Positions 27,665-37,212 of a stretch of DNA of 64,000 nucleotides are shown one piece after another. The position numbers and the translations under genes are program-made. The DNA lies in NCBI GenBank assembly GCA_020629315.1, contig JAHDDO010000001.1:46730-110729 (forward strand), written 5' to 3'. Every line of letters begins with the position of its first letter. Position 1 is the first letter of the stretch. The stretch comes from Saprospiraceae bacterium (GTDB lineage: Bacteria > Bacteroidota > Bacteroidia > Chitinophagales > Saprospiraceae). Under the pieces are notes generated by a model, which saw only the letters and a program-made list of their open reading frames with translations, was not told the DNA's origin and did not search any database.

Positions 27665-30600
27665 TTAAATCTTAATAAACTTCTGGGTCATTCGTTGATC
27701 ACCACTGGTCACCATTACGAAATAACTACCCATACTCAGCGACCTTACATCTAGGTTCACTGTTGTTGCATCAATTATATTGAATGGGTTCATACTAACT
27801 TTCTGACCCAATTCATTCAAGATCAGCACCTCAAACGAAGTTGAAGGCAGTTGATCAAATTCTATTCTAATAAAGTCTGAGGCTGGATTAGGGCTTATGC
27901 TATAATCCAATGCCACTGTCTGAGGTAAGACCATCAAGCATCCAGTCTCCGTAGTCACAATAAGTGGATCCTCCGTGATATCAAAACAACCTTCTATATC
28001 TAGATTGTCGATATGGGCTCCCGGTATGTAATCAAATATGCCTAAGTATACCATAGCATACACCTGGTACTGTCCAGGACTTAATAAGCCAAAATCAAAA
28101 CTATCCTCCGTGCTCGCGACTACTCTATCATTACTATCTACGATTAGGTAGACATAATCTAAATCTCCTGCGTAATCAGATGAGAAATCTATCATACTTA
28201 CATCTTCTTCATCCAAGCAAATCTCAATATCATTACCTCCAGGAAGTGTAAAGGAGCCGGCAGAAAGCTTGCCTGAACAAGTAGCTTCTACGAATAATTC
28301 ATCGACATCCCAAGCCGCTACGTCTGCCCCATTTCCAATTAGGCAATACGGTAATAACTCGAAATCAAAGTTTGTCTTCTCAGAAACTTGGAAGGCTTCA
28401 ATACTGCTAAAATCAAAGCTTTCTAAGGTGTAGTTAGGACTCGTATTAATATCCGCTTCTTCATAGATCACACCCCCGTCTACAAGCACTCGTATAGCGT
28501 ACTTAGTCGGATAGTTATTTATCCCATCAGCACCATTGATCCAATCAAACGTTTCAGGAGCTGCTTCATAAAAACGAAGGGCAGCTAAACTAGCTGTTTG
28601 GCCCTCTGCAGGATCTACAGAGAAGGTAAACCTAATGGCATGATCATTACCCGCATCATACGTACAATCATCCAAAGCGCTGACACACATAGCTGGCGAA
28701 CCATTTACACCTTGCGTACAAGAGTGCGCATTTATGTCCGGATTACTTCTATACAAGAAGCCCCCTTCTAGTGTCAGATTTGCACAATTTTCGTCATTGT
28801 CCATATCAGCGGTAAACTCACTATAATCTATATGACTAGCATCGTCTGGATGAGAGGCGCAATCATCGAAGTCTATATGAGCCAGAGATCGACCATTATA
28901 ACCTGCACTATATCTAGTTACGGTCACACTATTCGACAGATCAAAGCAGCCTTCGAAATCTAGGATTTCATTTCCGACAGTAAGACCAGTAAAGTTATCA
29001 TCGAATACCACATACCAAATTCGGCAAATGCCTGGTCCAGCGTTTTCAAAATCAAATGGAGGACCGGCCGGTAGTGCTACAATAGCTCCTTCCTCATTGG
29101 TGATAAACCAAGCTCCTTCAAATTCGCCAGTAGTGGTGCTTTCTACAAACAGAGGTTCAATCACGCAATCACTGACACAGATTCCGACCTCAATATCTCC
29201 GTTTTCAAGATTTATCTTTCCAGCTTCTAATTGTGATTGCGTAATCACAATTTTATTGGAAAGATCAAAACAACCCGATAAAGCAGTGATATTATTACCT
29301 ACTGCAAGACCAGAAATACCTGTTGCATAGCGCAACTGATATATAAAATAAGGTCCCACCGTTAGGTTGCTTACATCAAGCGTGTTTGACGATTGTATGT
29401 CAACAATATTCTCATTTTCATCTGTAATCACAAATACTGATTCACCGCCTGAGCCACCTACTACTTCAACAACTAAAGTCCCGAAGTTCTCATTACAGAT
29501 TATCGTTGGATCTGTGGTAGAAATGGTTCCCGCTGTTATGTCATATAAGCTTACATCAAGGCCATTGGACAAGTCAAAACAACCTTCAATATCACTGACA
29601 TTATTACCTACACCTAGGCCATTTATGTTTGTAGAACTGATATTCCATATCGTCCAAGCTGAACCTACATTTGCATCAAATGTAATTGGGCTTGTTTCTG
29701 ACAAGGCTATGATATCGCCTGTATTATTCGTTACTACGAAAGACTGATCGTCTCCTTTCTGCCCAGTTAAAACAAGATCTAGTGTGATCGACTCTGTATT
29801 ATCACAATACGAGAGCGGGTCTGAAGTACTCAATTCTCCACCTGCCACACAAGCAACAGAAACCTCGATTGATTCACTACTATCAAAGCATCCGGAAAGA
29901 TCATTAAGGGCATCACCTATTCCGATAGCTCCTATATTATCCGAGGCTATACTTGTAACAAAGAATGTTTGTGAGCCACCAGCATATGGATAATCTATGG
30001 CTCCTGAGGCAGTAATGTGTACTATTTCACCCGTAGCATTGGACAACACAACAAGCTGATCTCCAACAGCATTTGTAGTTGTAACATTCAGTTGTATATT
30101 CTCACCAGGGTGTAAACAAAGTGAGGTATAATCAACCGATATCGTCCCTGCATCAAGCTCAATAAAAGTGAGATCTATTGGGTTAGATAGGTCAAAGCAA
30201 GCTTCTACATCACCCACATTAGTACCTACATGTAATGGTGTACTTGCGCTGGCAACATTCCATACTTGCAATCCAGAACCTGATCCAGACAATGGAAGAT
30301 CAAATAGGCTATTAGTACTTGTGTATATGATAGTACCTGACTCATCCGTCACTACAAATTGCTGTACAGGTCCTTTTTCGTTTTCAAGTTGTATGTCTAG
30401 ATTTAAAATATCTGTAGTCGCACAGAAACTAGTTTCGCTATTGGTTGAGATATCTCCACCTTGGACACAATCAATAGTAATGTCAATCGGATTAGATATG
30501 TCTGTGCAGCCTGCAAGATCTTCTATGTTCTGCCCAAGGTCTAGTCCCGTTCCACTCCCGGTGCTTACTATCTGATAAATTTGGTAACTACTAGCTCCGC

Positions 30601-33600
30601 CTTCGTGAACTAGATCGACTATATTCCCTTCAGTGCTGAACACTACATTCCCAAATTCATCCAAAAGAACTAATTGACTAAGATCACCTTCTTCTTGCGT
30701 GCTTTCAACACTAATGCTAGTGCTGACATTTTCATCGCAGAAATACACAGGATCATCTGTGGATATTGTACCTGCCTCAGCCACTAAGATGGTAACTGGG
30801 ATATTATTAGACCGGTCAATACACCCTGTGATATCATCTACTGATTGGCCTACTACATTATCTAAAGCTGTATCCGAAGCAATGTACCAAATATCACTGG
30901 CCGTCCCTGACCCTGTCATGCTGATGTCAATGGTACCGTTCTCACTGCTGCCAATCACTACACCCGCCTCATTTGTTACGACGTATACACCAAAGTTGCC
31001 TTCTGCATCTATGAGGGTTACATCTATGGTTTGGTCTCCATCACTCGCACAAAAAATGCTTGGATCATCAGTGCTAATCATGCCTCCATCAACAAACGCA
31101 AGTGATACGGCTAATGGATTAGATAAATCATAGCATCCATTGAGTGAAGTCACGCTATCACCCTCATCTAGGTCTACCTCTTCCGAAGAAGATACATTCC
31201 AAATTTCGTATTGGGTCCCAGACCCAGTTAAGACTATATCTACAGTGGTACCTGAACCTGTGTAAACTACTAGTCCTTCTTCATTGGTAATCACAATTTG
31301 CTGAAAAGATCCTTTCGCTTCTTCGAGTTGTATATCTACATTTAGATTGGCATCATGTCCACACAGGTCTAGCGGATCATCTGTGCTAATGACACCACCA
31401 TCCACACAATCCACTTTTACGTCCAATGCATTAGATAAAGCAAAGCATCCTGTAATATCGGCAAGAGTATTAGATACTTCTAAACCAGTAACGCCATCGT
31501 TATAACTGATTAAATAAATAGAATATCCTAACTGCCCATTAGTAAGATCAAAGGTAAACTCAGCTGTATTGTTAATCTCGATTATCTTTCCTGTCTGATC
31601 TAAGAGTAGATAGCGTTGGTTCTCACCTTTAGCATTTGATGATGTCAGATGTATGGATGCAGATTCATTGATATTACATAAGGTCAATGGATCTTGGGTG
31701 GAAATTTCACCCCCATTTACACAGCTCACAGTAAAGGCAATGGGTTGTGATAAATCAACACAACCACTAATCGCTGATGCGCTTGAACCTAGCTGCGGAG
31801 CCTCGTTCACATCGCTATACGAAAGATACCATAATTGGAAATTACTTCCTTGTCCAGAGAGATCCGTAACAAACATACCTTGCTGAGATAGCGCTACAAC
31901 TATACCCGCTTCATTTGTAATTAAATAGCTTCCAAAGTTTCCTTTAGCGCCTACTACATTGGCATTGAAATCAATTACACCATTGGAACTACAAATATGC
32001 TCACTGATATCACCTTCTAACACGCCGCTATCTACGCAATCAACGGATATTTCAAGAATGTTTGACAGTGCAAAACAGCCTGTAATATTTTCTAATGTAG
32101 CGCCTTGCTCTAAGCCGGTTAATCCACCTTCAAATGATATATATTGAATGGTATATCCCGTTATGCCATTGGTAAGGTCCAATGTTATGTTTGGCGTATT
32201 TTCAATACTCTGTATTACTCCAGCATTATCTGTAAGAACCCAAAATCCTTCATTACTAGTATTACCTGCAATATCGAGATCTATAGTTGCTGTAATTGAA
32301 TTACTACAAAATGCTAGGGATTCAGTGGTGGAAATACTTACATCATCTAAGGCGATGATCTCGAATGAAACCGCTTCAGAGGCTTCATAACAACCAGCCA
32401 CACTACTCAATTCACTGCCTGGAAAAAGTCCATTTAAATCACCTGTATTATGAAGTAAAACTACTTGATAGTTTCCACCTGATAAGGCGCTTATGTCTAT
32501 CGTATTATCTTGAGAAATAAGCGTAATAAGCCCTAGATCATTGATTACTAAATACGTAGCTTCAAATGCTATGCTGCTTGCAGGATTTACCACTAAGACA
32601 TCGCTCTCGCTTTTACAAAAGCTGTTATTATCTATATTGATTTGAATGGGCTCTAGGTCTATAATATTGATAGTAATGCCATTACTGATTGCAAAACAGC
32701 CTTGAATATCAGTAACATGGACACCATCTAGTACATTTGAAATAGTATTATAGGAAACATTATACACTGTGTACGTCCCTACTTCTAAGCTAGAAATATC
32801 AATAGTATTCCCATCAAAAAAGGCTAGGATCATACCATTCGCATCAGAAATAAGCAGAATATTTTCGTCCCCATTATTTCCAGATATCTCAAACGCAATT
32901 TCAGTAGCATTTGCTTGCTCATCTATACATATATCTGTCTTGGAAGAGGTAGTCAAATTGCCCCCTTCGATCAAGTCAAAGCTCACATTTATTGGGTTAG
33001 ATACCACATAACATCCTTGAGAGCCAAATAATGAATCACCAACTTGTAAAGGGCCAAAACCATCGTCGTAATTGACATGATATACAGCAACACCATTTGA
33101 TGAATTTGCATCGAAAGTAGGCTCTGTATCATTATAAACGGCTATAATTGAACCGGTTGCGTCAACAAGAACAAAAGAATAGTGCTCACCTACTCCCCCA
33201 ACTATGCTAATGTCCATAGCTAGGTCCGCTGGATCATTTAAGCAAAAGTTTGTTTGATCTGCATTTATTTCAGCAGCCTCAGGATTGCATGGATCACAAC
33301 AATTGTAAAATTTTATTTCATCTATATCCCATGCATTTACTGGAGAACCATTATTAACTGTACAATAAGGTAAAATTTCAAAATTGAACTGGGTCGTTTC
33401 TGTAACTGTAAAGTTAGGGTTTGAAGAAAAATCGTAGCTTTCGAAACTCCAATCTCTTGATGTCTGGATCCCTTGTCTGAGATATATTTGGACGGAATCA
33501 ACCGTCACTCGTAAAGCGTATTTAGTAGGATAATTATTTGGACCAGACGCACCATCGATCCAATCAAACGTTTCTGGGGCCTTTTCAAAAAAGCTAAGCC

Positions 33601-34012
33601 CGCTTAATGAGGCTTCTTCACCTGTTGTAGGAGATACGAGCACTTCAAAACGGATGGCTTTATCATGATACGGTACAAAATCACATTCATCCACAGACGA
33701 AATACACATGGCTTCGGAATCATCCACACCTGGTGTACACGAATGACCATTTACTTCAGGATTATTTCTGTATAGTTGGGAAACCGTAAAAGATCCACAC
33801 TGACTTTGTGAAGGATAAGAAGCCTGAAACTCTGAATAATCGTTGGCTGTACTTCCTACAACCGCGTCACAGGCATTTAAGTCGAAATGAGCTACAATGA
33901 TAGAGTCATTGCAAATAAAATCTGAATTAATTGCAGAACTGTTTGCAAAACCATCGTTTGCAAATAGTACACAACTAACAATACCAAAAAGTAGCAAAAG
34001 CATGCGTTTCAT
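27665..34012 (-). CDS. Giant bookended-repeat secreted protein 2 (2115 aa, T9SS type A)
   Basis: Same architecture as the 1926-aa neighbour: signal peptide (~1-23), A domain (~30-237), fourteen ~104-aa repeats (~237-1705), second A domain (~1707-1910), a fifteenth repeat and a type A sorting domain (SISPNPASDFIRIEF ... GSYFVMVTSGDQRMTQKFIKI). A-domain motifs NGHSCTPGVDD, NNYPTKYA and NAWDIDE match the paralogue. Most repeats are the GxC-lacking type with IWN/VYN instead of IWH; only repeat 14 has GPGICRIW. Repeat 14 also has a C-x3-C pair (ICVSDC) at the same place as repeat 12 of the paralogue (ICTGDC), so the C-terminal ends align in register. Function unknown; adhesive or fibrous surface role inferred. 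It has its own predicted promoter. Confidence 0.88.
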   Translation of the reverse strand: MKRMLLLLFGIVSCVLFANDGFANSSAINSDFICNDSIIVAHFDLNACDAVVGSTANDYSEFQASYPSQSQCGSFTVSQLYRNNPEVNGHSCTPGVDDSEAMCISSVDECDFVPYHDKAIRFEVLVSPTTGEEASLSGLSFFEKAPETFDWIDGASGPNNYPTKYALRVTVDSVQIYLRQGIQTSRDWSFESYDFSSNPNFTVTETTQFNFEILPYCTVNNGSPVNAWDIDEIKFYNCCDPCNPEAAEINADQTNFCLNDPADLAMDISIVGGVGEHYSFVLVDATGSIIAVYNDTEPTFDANSSNGVAVYHVNYDDGFGPLQVGDSLFGSQGCYVVSNPINVSFDLIEGGNLTTSSKTDICIDEQANATEIAFEISGNNGDENILLISDANGMILAFFDGNTIDISSLEVGTYTVYNVSYNTISNVLDGVHVTDIQGCFAISNGITINIIDLEPIQINIDNNSFCKSESDVLVVNPASSIAFEATYLVINDLGLITLISQDNTIDISALSGGNYQVVLLHNTGDLNGLFPGSELSSVAGCYEASEAVSFEIIALDDVSISTTESLAFCSNSITATIDLDIAGNTSNEGFWVLTDNAGVIQSIENTPNITLDLTNGITGYTIQYISFEGGLTGLEQGATLENITGCFALSNILEISVDCVDSGVLEGDISEHICSSNGVIDFNANVVGAKGNFGSYLITNEAGIVVALSQQGMFVTDLSGQGSNFQLWYLSYSDVNEAPQLGSSASAISGCVDLSQPIAFTVSCVNGGEISTQDPLTLCNINESASIHLTSSNAKGENQRYLLLDQTGKIIEINNTAEFTFDLTNGQLGYSIYLISYNDGVTGLEVSNTLADITGCFALSNALDVKVDCVDGGVISTDDPLDLCGHDANLNVDIQLEEAKGSFQQIVITNEEGLVVYTGSGTTVDIVLTGSGTQYEIWNVSSSEEVDLDEGDSVTSLNGCYDLSNPLAVSLAFVDGGMISTDDPSIFCASDGDQTIDVTLIDAEGNFGVYVVTNEAGVVIGSSENGTIDISMTGSGTASDIWYIASDTALDNVVGQSVDDITGCIDRSNNIPVTILVAEAGTISTDDPVYFCDENVSTSISVESTQEEGDLSQLVLLDEFGNVVFSTEGNIVDLVHEGGASSYQIYQIVSTGSGTGLDLGQNIEDLAGCTDISNPIDITIDCVQGGDISTNSETSFCATTDILNLDIQLENEKGPVQQFVVTDESGTIIYTSTNSLFDLPLSGSGSGLQVWNVASASTPLHVGTNVGDVEACFDLSNPIDLTFIELDAGTISVDYTSLCLHPGENIQLNVTTTNAVGDQLVVLSNATGEIVHITASGAIDYPYAGGSQTFFVTSIASDNIGAIGIGDALNDLSGCFDSSESIEVSVACVAGGELSTSDPLSYCDNTESITLDLVLTGQKGDDQSFVVTNNTGDIIALSETSPITFDANVGSAWTIWNISSTNINGLGVGNNVSDIEGCFDLSNGLDVSLYDITAGTISTTDPTIICNENFGTLVVEVVGGSGGESVFVITDENENIVDIQSSNTLDVSNLTVGPYFIYQLRYATGISGLAVGNNITALSGCFDLSNKIVITQSQLEAGKINLENGDIEVGICVSDCVIEPLFVESTTTGEFEGAWFITNEEGAIVALPAGPPFDFENAGPGICRIWYVVFDDNFTGLTVGNEILDFEGCFDLSNSVTVTRYSAGYNGRSLAHIDFDDCASHPDDASHIDYSEFTADMDNDENCANLTLEGGFLYRSNPDINAHSCTQGVNGSPAMCVSALDDCTYDAGNDHAIRFTFSVDPAEGQTASLAALRFYEAAPETFDWINGADGINNYPTKYAIRVLVDGGVIYEEADINTSPNYTLESFDFSSIEAFQVSEKTNFDFELLPYCLIGNGADVAAWDVDELFVEATCSGKLSAGSFTLPGGNDIEICLDEEDVSMIDFSSDYAGDLDYVYLIVDSNDRVVASTEDSFDFGLLSPGQYQVYAMVYLGIFDYIPGAHIDNLDIEGCFDITEDPLIVTTETGCLMVLPQTVALDYSISPNPASDFIRIEFDQLPSTSFEVLILNELGQKVSMNPFNIIDATTVNLDVRSLSMGSYFVMVTSGDQRMTQKFIKI
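28920..33300 (-). repeat. Array of 14 ~104-aa repeats in giant protein 2
   Basis: Fourteen tandem coding units, each with an early Cys and a late GCxxxS motif. Linker Cys (DCV/SCV/ACV) precedes units 5, 6, 7, 10 and 12. The GxC Cys occurs only in unit 14. Divergence between units is higher than in the paralogue. Confidence 0.83.
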
Positions 34013-34209
34013 GCATCAAACTTTAATTCATCAAATAAAGTAAACATGACCAGCTAGGTCGCTACAGGTTGGTTTTTATCACATAACTTTCTGACTAATA
34101 AAGCCTTAGAAAGTCACTACAGTAATAACTAGTAATAGTTTACTGTGTACCATATACTATTATATCAAATAAAGGACCAATAATTTCTCGGGTATAAGAT
34201 ATGGTGGTG

Positions 34210-34240
34210 AGGGTAATAATATTACCCTTCTACAAATATA
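34210..34240 (-). promoter_or_regulatory. Promoter -7 box followed by a 19-bp palindrome (giant gene 2)
   Basis: Minus-strand TATATTTG at 34240-34233 fits TAnnTTTG exactly. Five bases downstream is a perfect palindrome, AGGGTAATA-A-TATTACCCT (34210-34228), which would cover the predicted transcription start. This is an operator-like layout. The leader to the ATG at 34012 would be about 215 nt. No T tract follows, so it is not a terminator of the upstream gene. Confidence 0.5.
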
Positions 34241-34297
34241 TAAATACTTGGCTTGAAGAGGATTAGCTTGGTAGTTAATATTATAATTTTAACATAT

Positions 34298-35392
34298 TTA
34301 ATATCCCAAGATGCTTAATCTTCTAGTAAAGATTTTTTTACCATCTGGTCGTACAATGGCATATAAAAACGTTCCTTTTTGAGGGTTGGGTAGATTAAAT
34401 TTATGTACCATTAATTCCTCATTTACTAAGAAGGATTGCCGCCATTGTCTTTGCCCTATAATGTTGTATAACTCAAAAAAGTAATCACCAGGTTCTAGTT
34501 GATTACACAACACATTTACATTCCCAAAAGTGGGATTTGGGTACACTTGTATAGACGAATCTTCACTCTGGCATAATCGTTTATTAATAGGGAAATTAGG
34601 TTGACTTATCAAATCAACATACTTTATTTGCTCCTTGTATTTACAAAGCTGGGCCATCCAAATACCCTTAAACGAATTAAATATATCTATATATGTAAAT
34701 GAATCATTAACAGATAAATGTGTAGCAATACTTTCCAAATCAAGATTAGTACCTGAAGCAGGATCCGAGACTTCGACGATACTACATTTATAATTAGAGT
34801 TAACCGGATAACTCAGTCGTTCTCCAAAATTGAAAATCGTTTTTTGTTGCAAGTCTACTTCATATACAAGCTCCAAATTTACTTTTAAGATCAAGGAGTC
34901 TTTTCCCGCTGTTGTCAATATTTTATGCCAAGTCTCCCCTACCTGACCTTGCCGTACCGTAATATATCCAGTAGTGTTATGTGTCTGGCTTTGACCTTCA
35001 CGTGCAGGATAGCTTATATATCGTAGGGTTTTATCAAAAATCAGTTTTTGCGGCCTACTGAATCCAAAAATATATTGTACACTAATGCCCTCTAGATAAA
35101 AGGCCTTTTTTTCATGACTATGCTGCTTTCTCCAAAAATGAGGGGCTTCCAAGGTATACCCATGATCATTCGCAGCTATTAACATATGCTGGGCACATGG
35201 AAGATCTAATTGACCAAGATCGTAATTCTGAATATTTCCTTGATCATCTTCACCGATATATCCGGGTTCATATACACGTACGTACACCAAAGAATCTTGA
35301 TCTTCTTGAAAGTATAATGAAGAAAGCGGCACTTGAGCCATCAATTGAAGGCTCCAAAGAAAAGCGGTAATGGATAATAAACGTTTGATCAT
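34298..35392 (-). CDS. Secreted protein of unknown function with T9SS type A signal
   Basis: 364 aa. Signal peptide at residues 1-19 (MIKRLLSITAFLWSLQLMA). The central ~260 residues resemble no family I can name; they include SYPAREGQSQTHNTTGYI and NFGERLSYPVNSNYKCS, and look like a beta-rich, lipoprotein-like or calycin-like fold. The last ~80 residues are a type A sorting domain (IQVYPNPTFGNVNVLC ... GTFLYAIVRPDGKKIFTRRL). The start codon overlaps the ABC exporter stop by 4 bp, so it is translated from the fabH-led transcript, which is unusual for a surface protein. Confidence 0.85.
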   Translation of the reverse strand: MIKRLLSITAFLWSLQLMAQVPLSSLYFQEDQDSLVYVRVYEPGYIGEDDQGNIQNYDLGQLDLPCAQHMLIAANDHGYTLEAPHFWRKQHSHEKKAFYLEGISVQYIFGFSRPQKLIFDKTLRYISYPAREGQSQTHNTTGYITVRQGQVGETWHKILTTAGKDSLILKVNLELVYEVDLQQKTIFNFGERLSYPVNSNYKCSIVEVSDPASGTNLDLESIATHLSVNDSFTYIDIFNSFKGIWMAQLCKYKEQIKYVDLISQPNFPINKRLCQSEDSSIQVYPNPTFGNVNVLCNQLEPGDYFFELYNIIGQRQWRQSFLVNEELMVHKFNLPNPQKGTFLYAIVRPDGKKIFTRRLSILGY

Positions 35393-37194
35393 CTTACATT
35401 CTGAATTTCAATATACTTTCTATAAATACCTTCTGTTTGAGATAAGCTCTCGTGATCACCTGAAGCTACAACCTTTCCTTGATCAAAAACATAAATTAAG
35501 TCCGCATTTTTTATGGTACTCAGTCTATGAGCTACAATGATCGATGTCCTTCCTTTCATGGCCTTTTGCAAGGCTTCGTTTACTATTTTTTCAGCCGCTG
35601 GATCTAACGCAGAGGTTGGCTCATCTAATAATAAAATTTGTGGATTAGCAAAGAGTGCCCTAGCTATAGATATTCGTTGTTTTTGTCCCCCTGAAAATCT
35701 AGAGCCTTTTTCAGCAACCACTGTATGTATTCCATTTTCTAATGGTTTAACAAATTCGGAGACATAGGCCATCTCCATAGCTTTGTTGAAATCTTCAACA
35801 TCCAGCTGACGCCCGAAGAGTATGTTCTGTTCCAAACTATCATGAAATAGAAAGGCTTCTTGTGTTACCCAACTTACGCTTGATCTCCATTGTTGCTGTG
35901 GGATACCTTTCAATGGGATCCCATCTATTAGTATTTGTCCAGTATAATGAGGGTGGAATTGCATTAAAACCTTTAGCAGAGTAGATTTTCCTGACCCAGA
36001 GGCACCCACAAAGGCCACTGTTTTTCCTTTAGGAATCACAATATTCACATCAGAAAGAATCTCTTCATCTTCATAGGCAAAATGGAGCCCTTTTATAGCG
36101 ATTTCTTTATTGAATGTAATGGCCTCTCCTCTATTATTCCCAATTTGATCTACGGTTTGCATTCCCAAGACATCCTCAATACGATCTAATGCACCCATAC
36201 CTTTCTGAATATTATAAAAGGCATTAGCAAAGGTTTTGGAAGGATTAATGACCTGATAAAAAGCGAAGATGAAAGAGAAAAAAACAGCAGAAGTAATACT
36301 GCCGTTAAACACTTGAAAAGCCCCAAAGTAAAGCAAGGCTGCTACCACACTCACACCTAAGAATTCAGAGATGGGCGAAGAGAGATCTTTTCTACGGATC
36401 AGGGCATTAATCCTGTGTTTATAACTAGCATTGATCTTTCGAAATCTATGTAACCAATAATCATAGGCATTATATGATTTTATTACCGGCATACCACTGA
36501 TAGTCTCCTCTAAGGTCGCATTGAGCCGTCCCAAATCCTGCTGCACTATGCCAGATTCCTTTTTTAACGTTCTAGAGATTCCACCAATTATTAGACCGGT
36601 GAAAAGAATTAATACAAACACAAATAAAGTAAGAGGAACATTGACATATAGCATATACCCAATACAACCTATTATCATTAATGGTGCTTGGAAAGTGACT
36701 ATGAGAAACTGTAGAATACTAGACTCCACTTCTTGCACATCATTACTCATTCTGGCTAATAAATCTCCTTTTCTGTTTTTTTGAAAATATTGGATAGGTA
36801 GTGCTAAGTATTGTTCGAATAACTGATTACGTAGACCTTCAACTACCCCATTTCTAACACCAGCCAAAAAATACATGGCTCCATATCTAAATGCGTTTTT
36901 TAGAAAGAATACCGCAATAATAAAAAGACATAAATATAGTAGGGTTTGTTCTTTACTATGATCCAATACAAGGCTAGAAAATTTATGCTTGATAATATCA
37001 ACAAAGCTAGGATCAGCACCTAATGACAAAGTCATGTTAGGTTCGCCTCCAAATAGGATGTCAAAAAATGGAATGAGTAATGGAATAGAAATTAAAGCAA
37101 AGATAGCTTCTAATATCAAGCACAAAACACTTACAGTGACTTGAGATTTGAATGGTCTAATTTTCGATAAGAGACTCCGGAAAGAGGCATTCAT
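35389..37194 (-). CDS. ABC exporter, MsbA/MDR-like half transporter
   Basis: 601 aa. Residues ~15-320 hold a six-helix exporter membrane domain. Residues ~355-600 are the ATPase: Walker A GASGSGKSTLLK, Q-loop VTQEAFLF, signature FSGGQKQRISIARAL, Walker B ILLLDEPTSALD and the H-loop AHRLSTI. The protein works as a homodimer exporting lipids or other hydrophobic substrates from the inner leaflet. A lipid A/LPS flippase role is the common one in this branch but is not proven. Located 18 bp after accC and overlapping the next gene by 4 bp, which ties membrane lipid synthesis and export on one transcript. Confidence 0.9.
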   Translation of the reverse strand: MNASFRSLLSKIRPFKSQVTVSVLCLILEAIFALISIPLLIPFFDILFGGEPNMTLSLGADPSFVDIIKHKFSSLVLDHSKEQTLLYLCLFIIAVFFLKNAFRYGAMYFLAGVRNGVVEGLRNQLFEQYLALPIQYFQKNRKGDLLARMSNDVQEVESSILQFLIVTFQAPLMIIGCIGYMLYVNVPLTLFVFVLILFTGLIIGGISRTLKKESGIVQQDLGRLNATLEETISGMPVIKSYNAYDYWLHRFRKINASYKHRINALIRRKDLSSPISEFLGVSVVAALLYFGAFQVFNGSITSAVFFSFIFAFYQVINPSKTFANAFYNIQKGMGALDRIEDVLGMQTVDQIGNNRGEAITFNKEIAIKGLHFAYEDEEILSDVNIVIPKGKTVAFVGASGSGKSTLLKVLMQFHPHYTGQILIDGIPLKGIPQQQWRSSVSWVTQEAFLFHDSLEQNILFGRQLDVEDFNKAMEMAYVSEFVKPLENGIHTVVAEKGSRFSGGQKQRISIARALFANPQILLLDEPTSALDPAAEKIVNEALQKAMKGRTSIIVAHRLSTIKNADLIYVFDQGKVVASGDHESLSQTEGIYRKYIEIQNVR

Positions 37195-37212
37195 ACTATA
37201 AATAACGTGAAT

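Noticed and set aside
22409-33011. Many plus-strand open frames of 60-145 codons opposite the two giant genes
   Set aside because: They mirror the repeat period of the coding strand, lack family features and start signals, and arise from Ser/Thr/Pro-rich antisense reading of the repeats.
34210-34228. Palindrome read as a terminator of the 364-aa gene
   Set aside because: The perfect dyad has a 1-nt centre, no T tract follows on the minus strand, and it lies ~70 bp past the stop; an operator is more likely.
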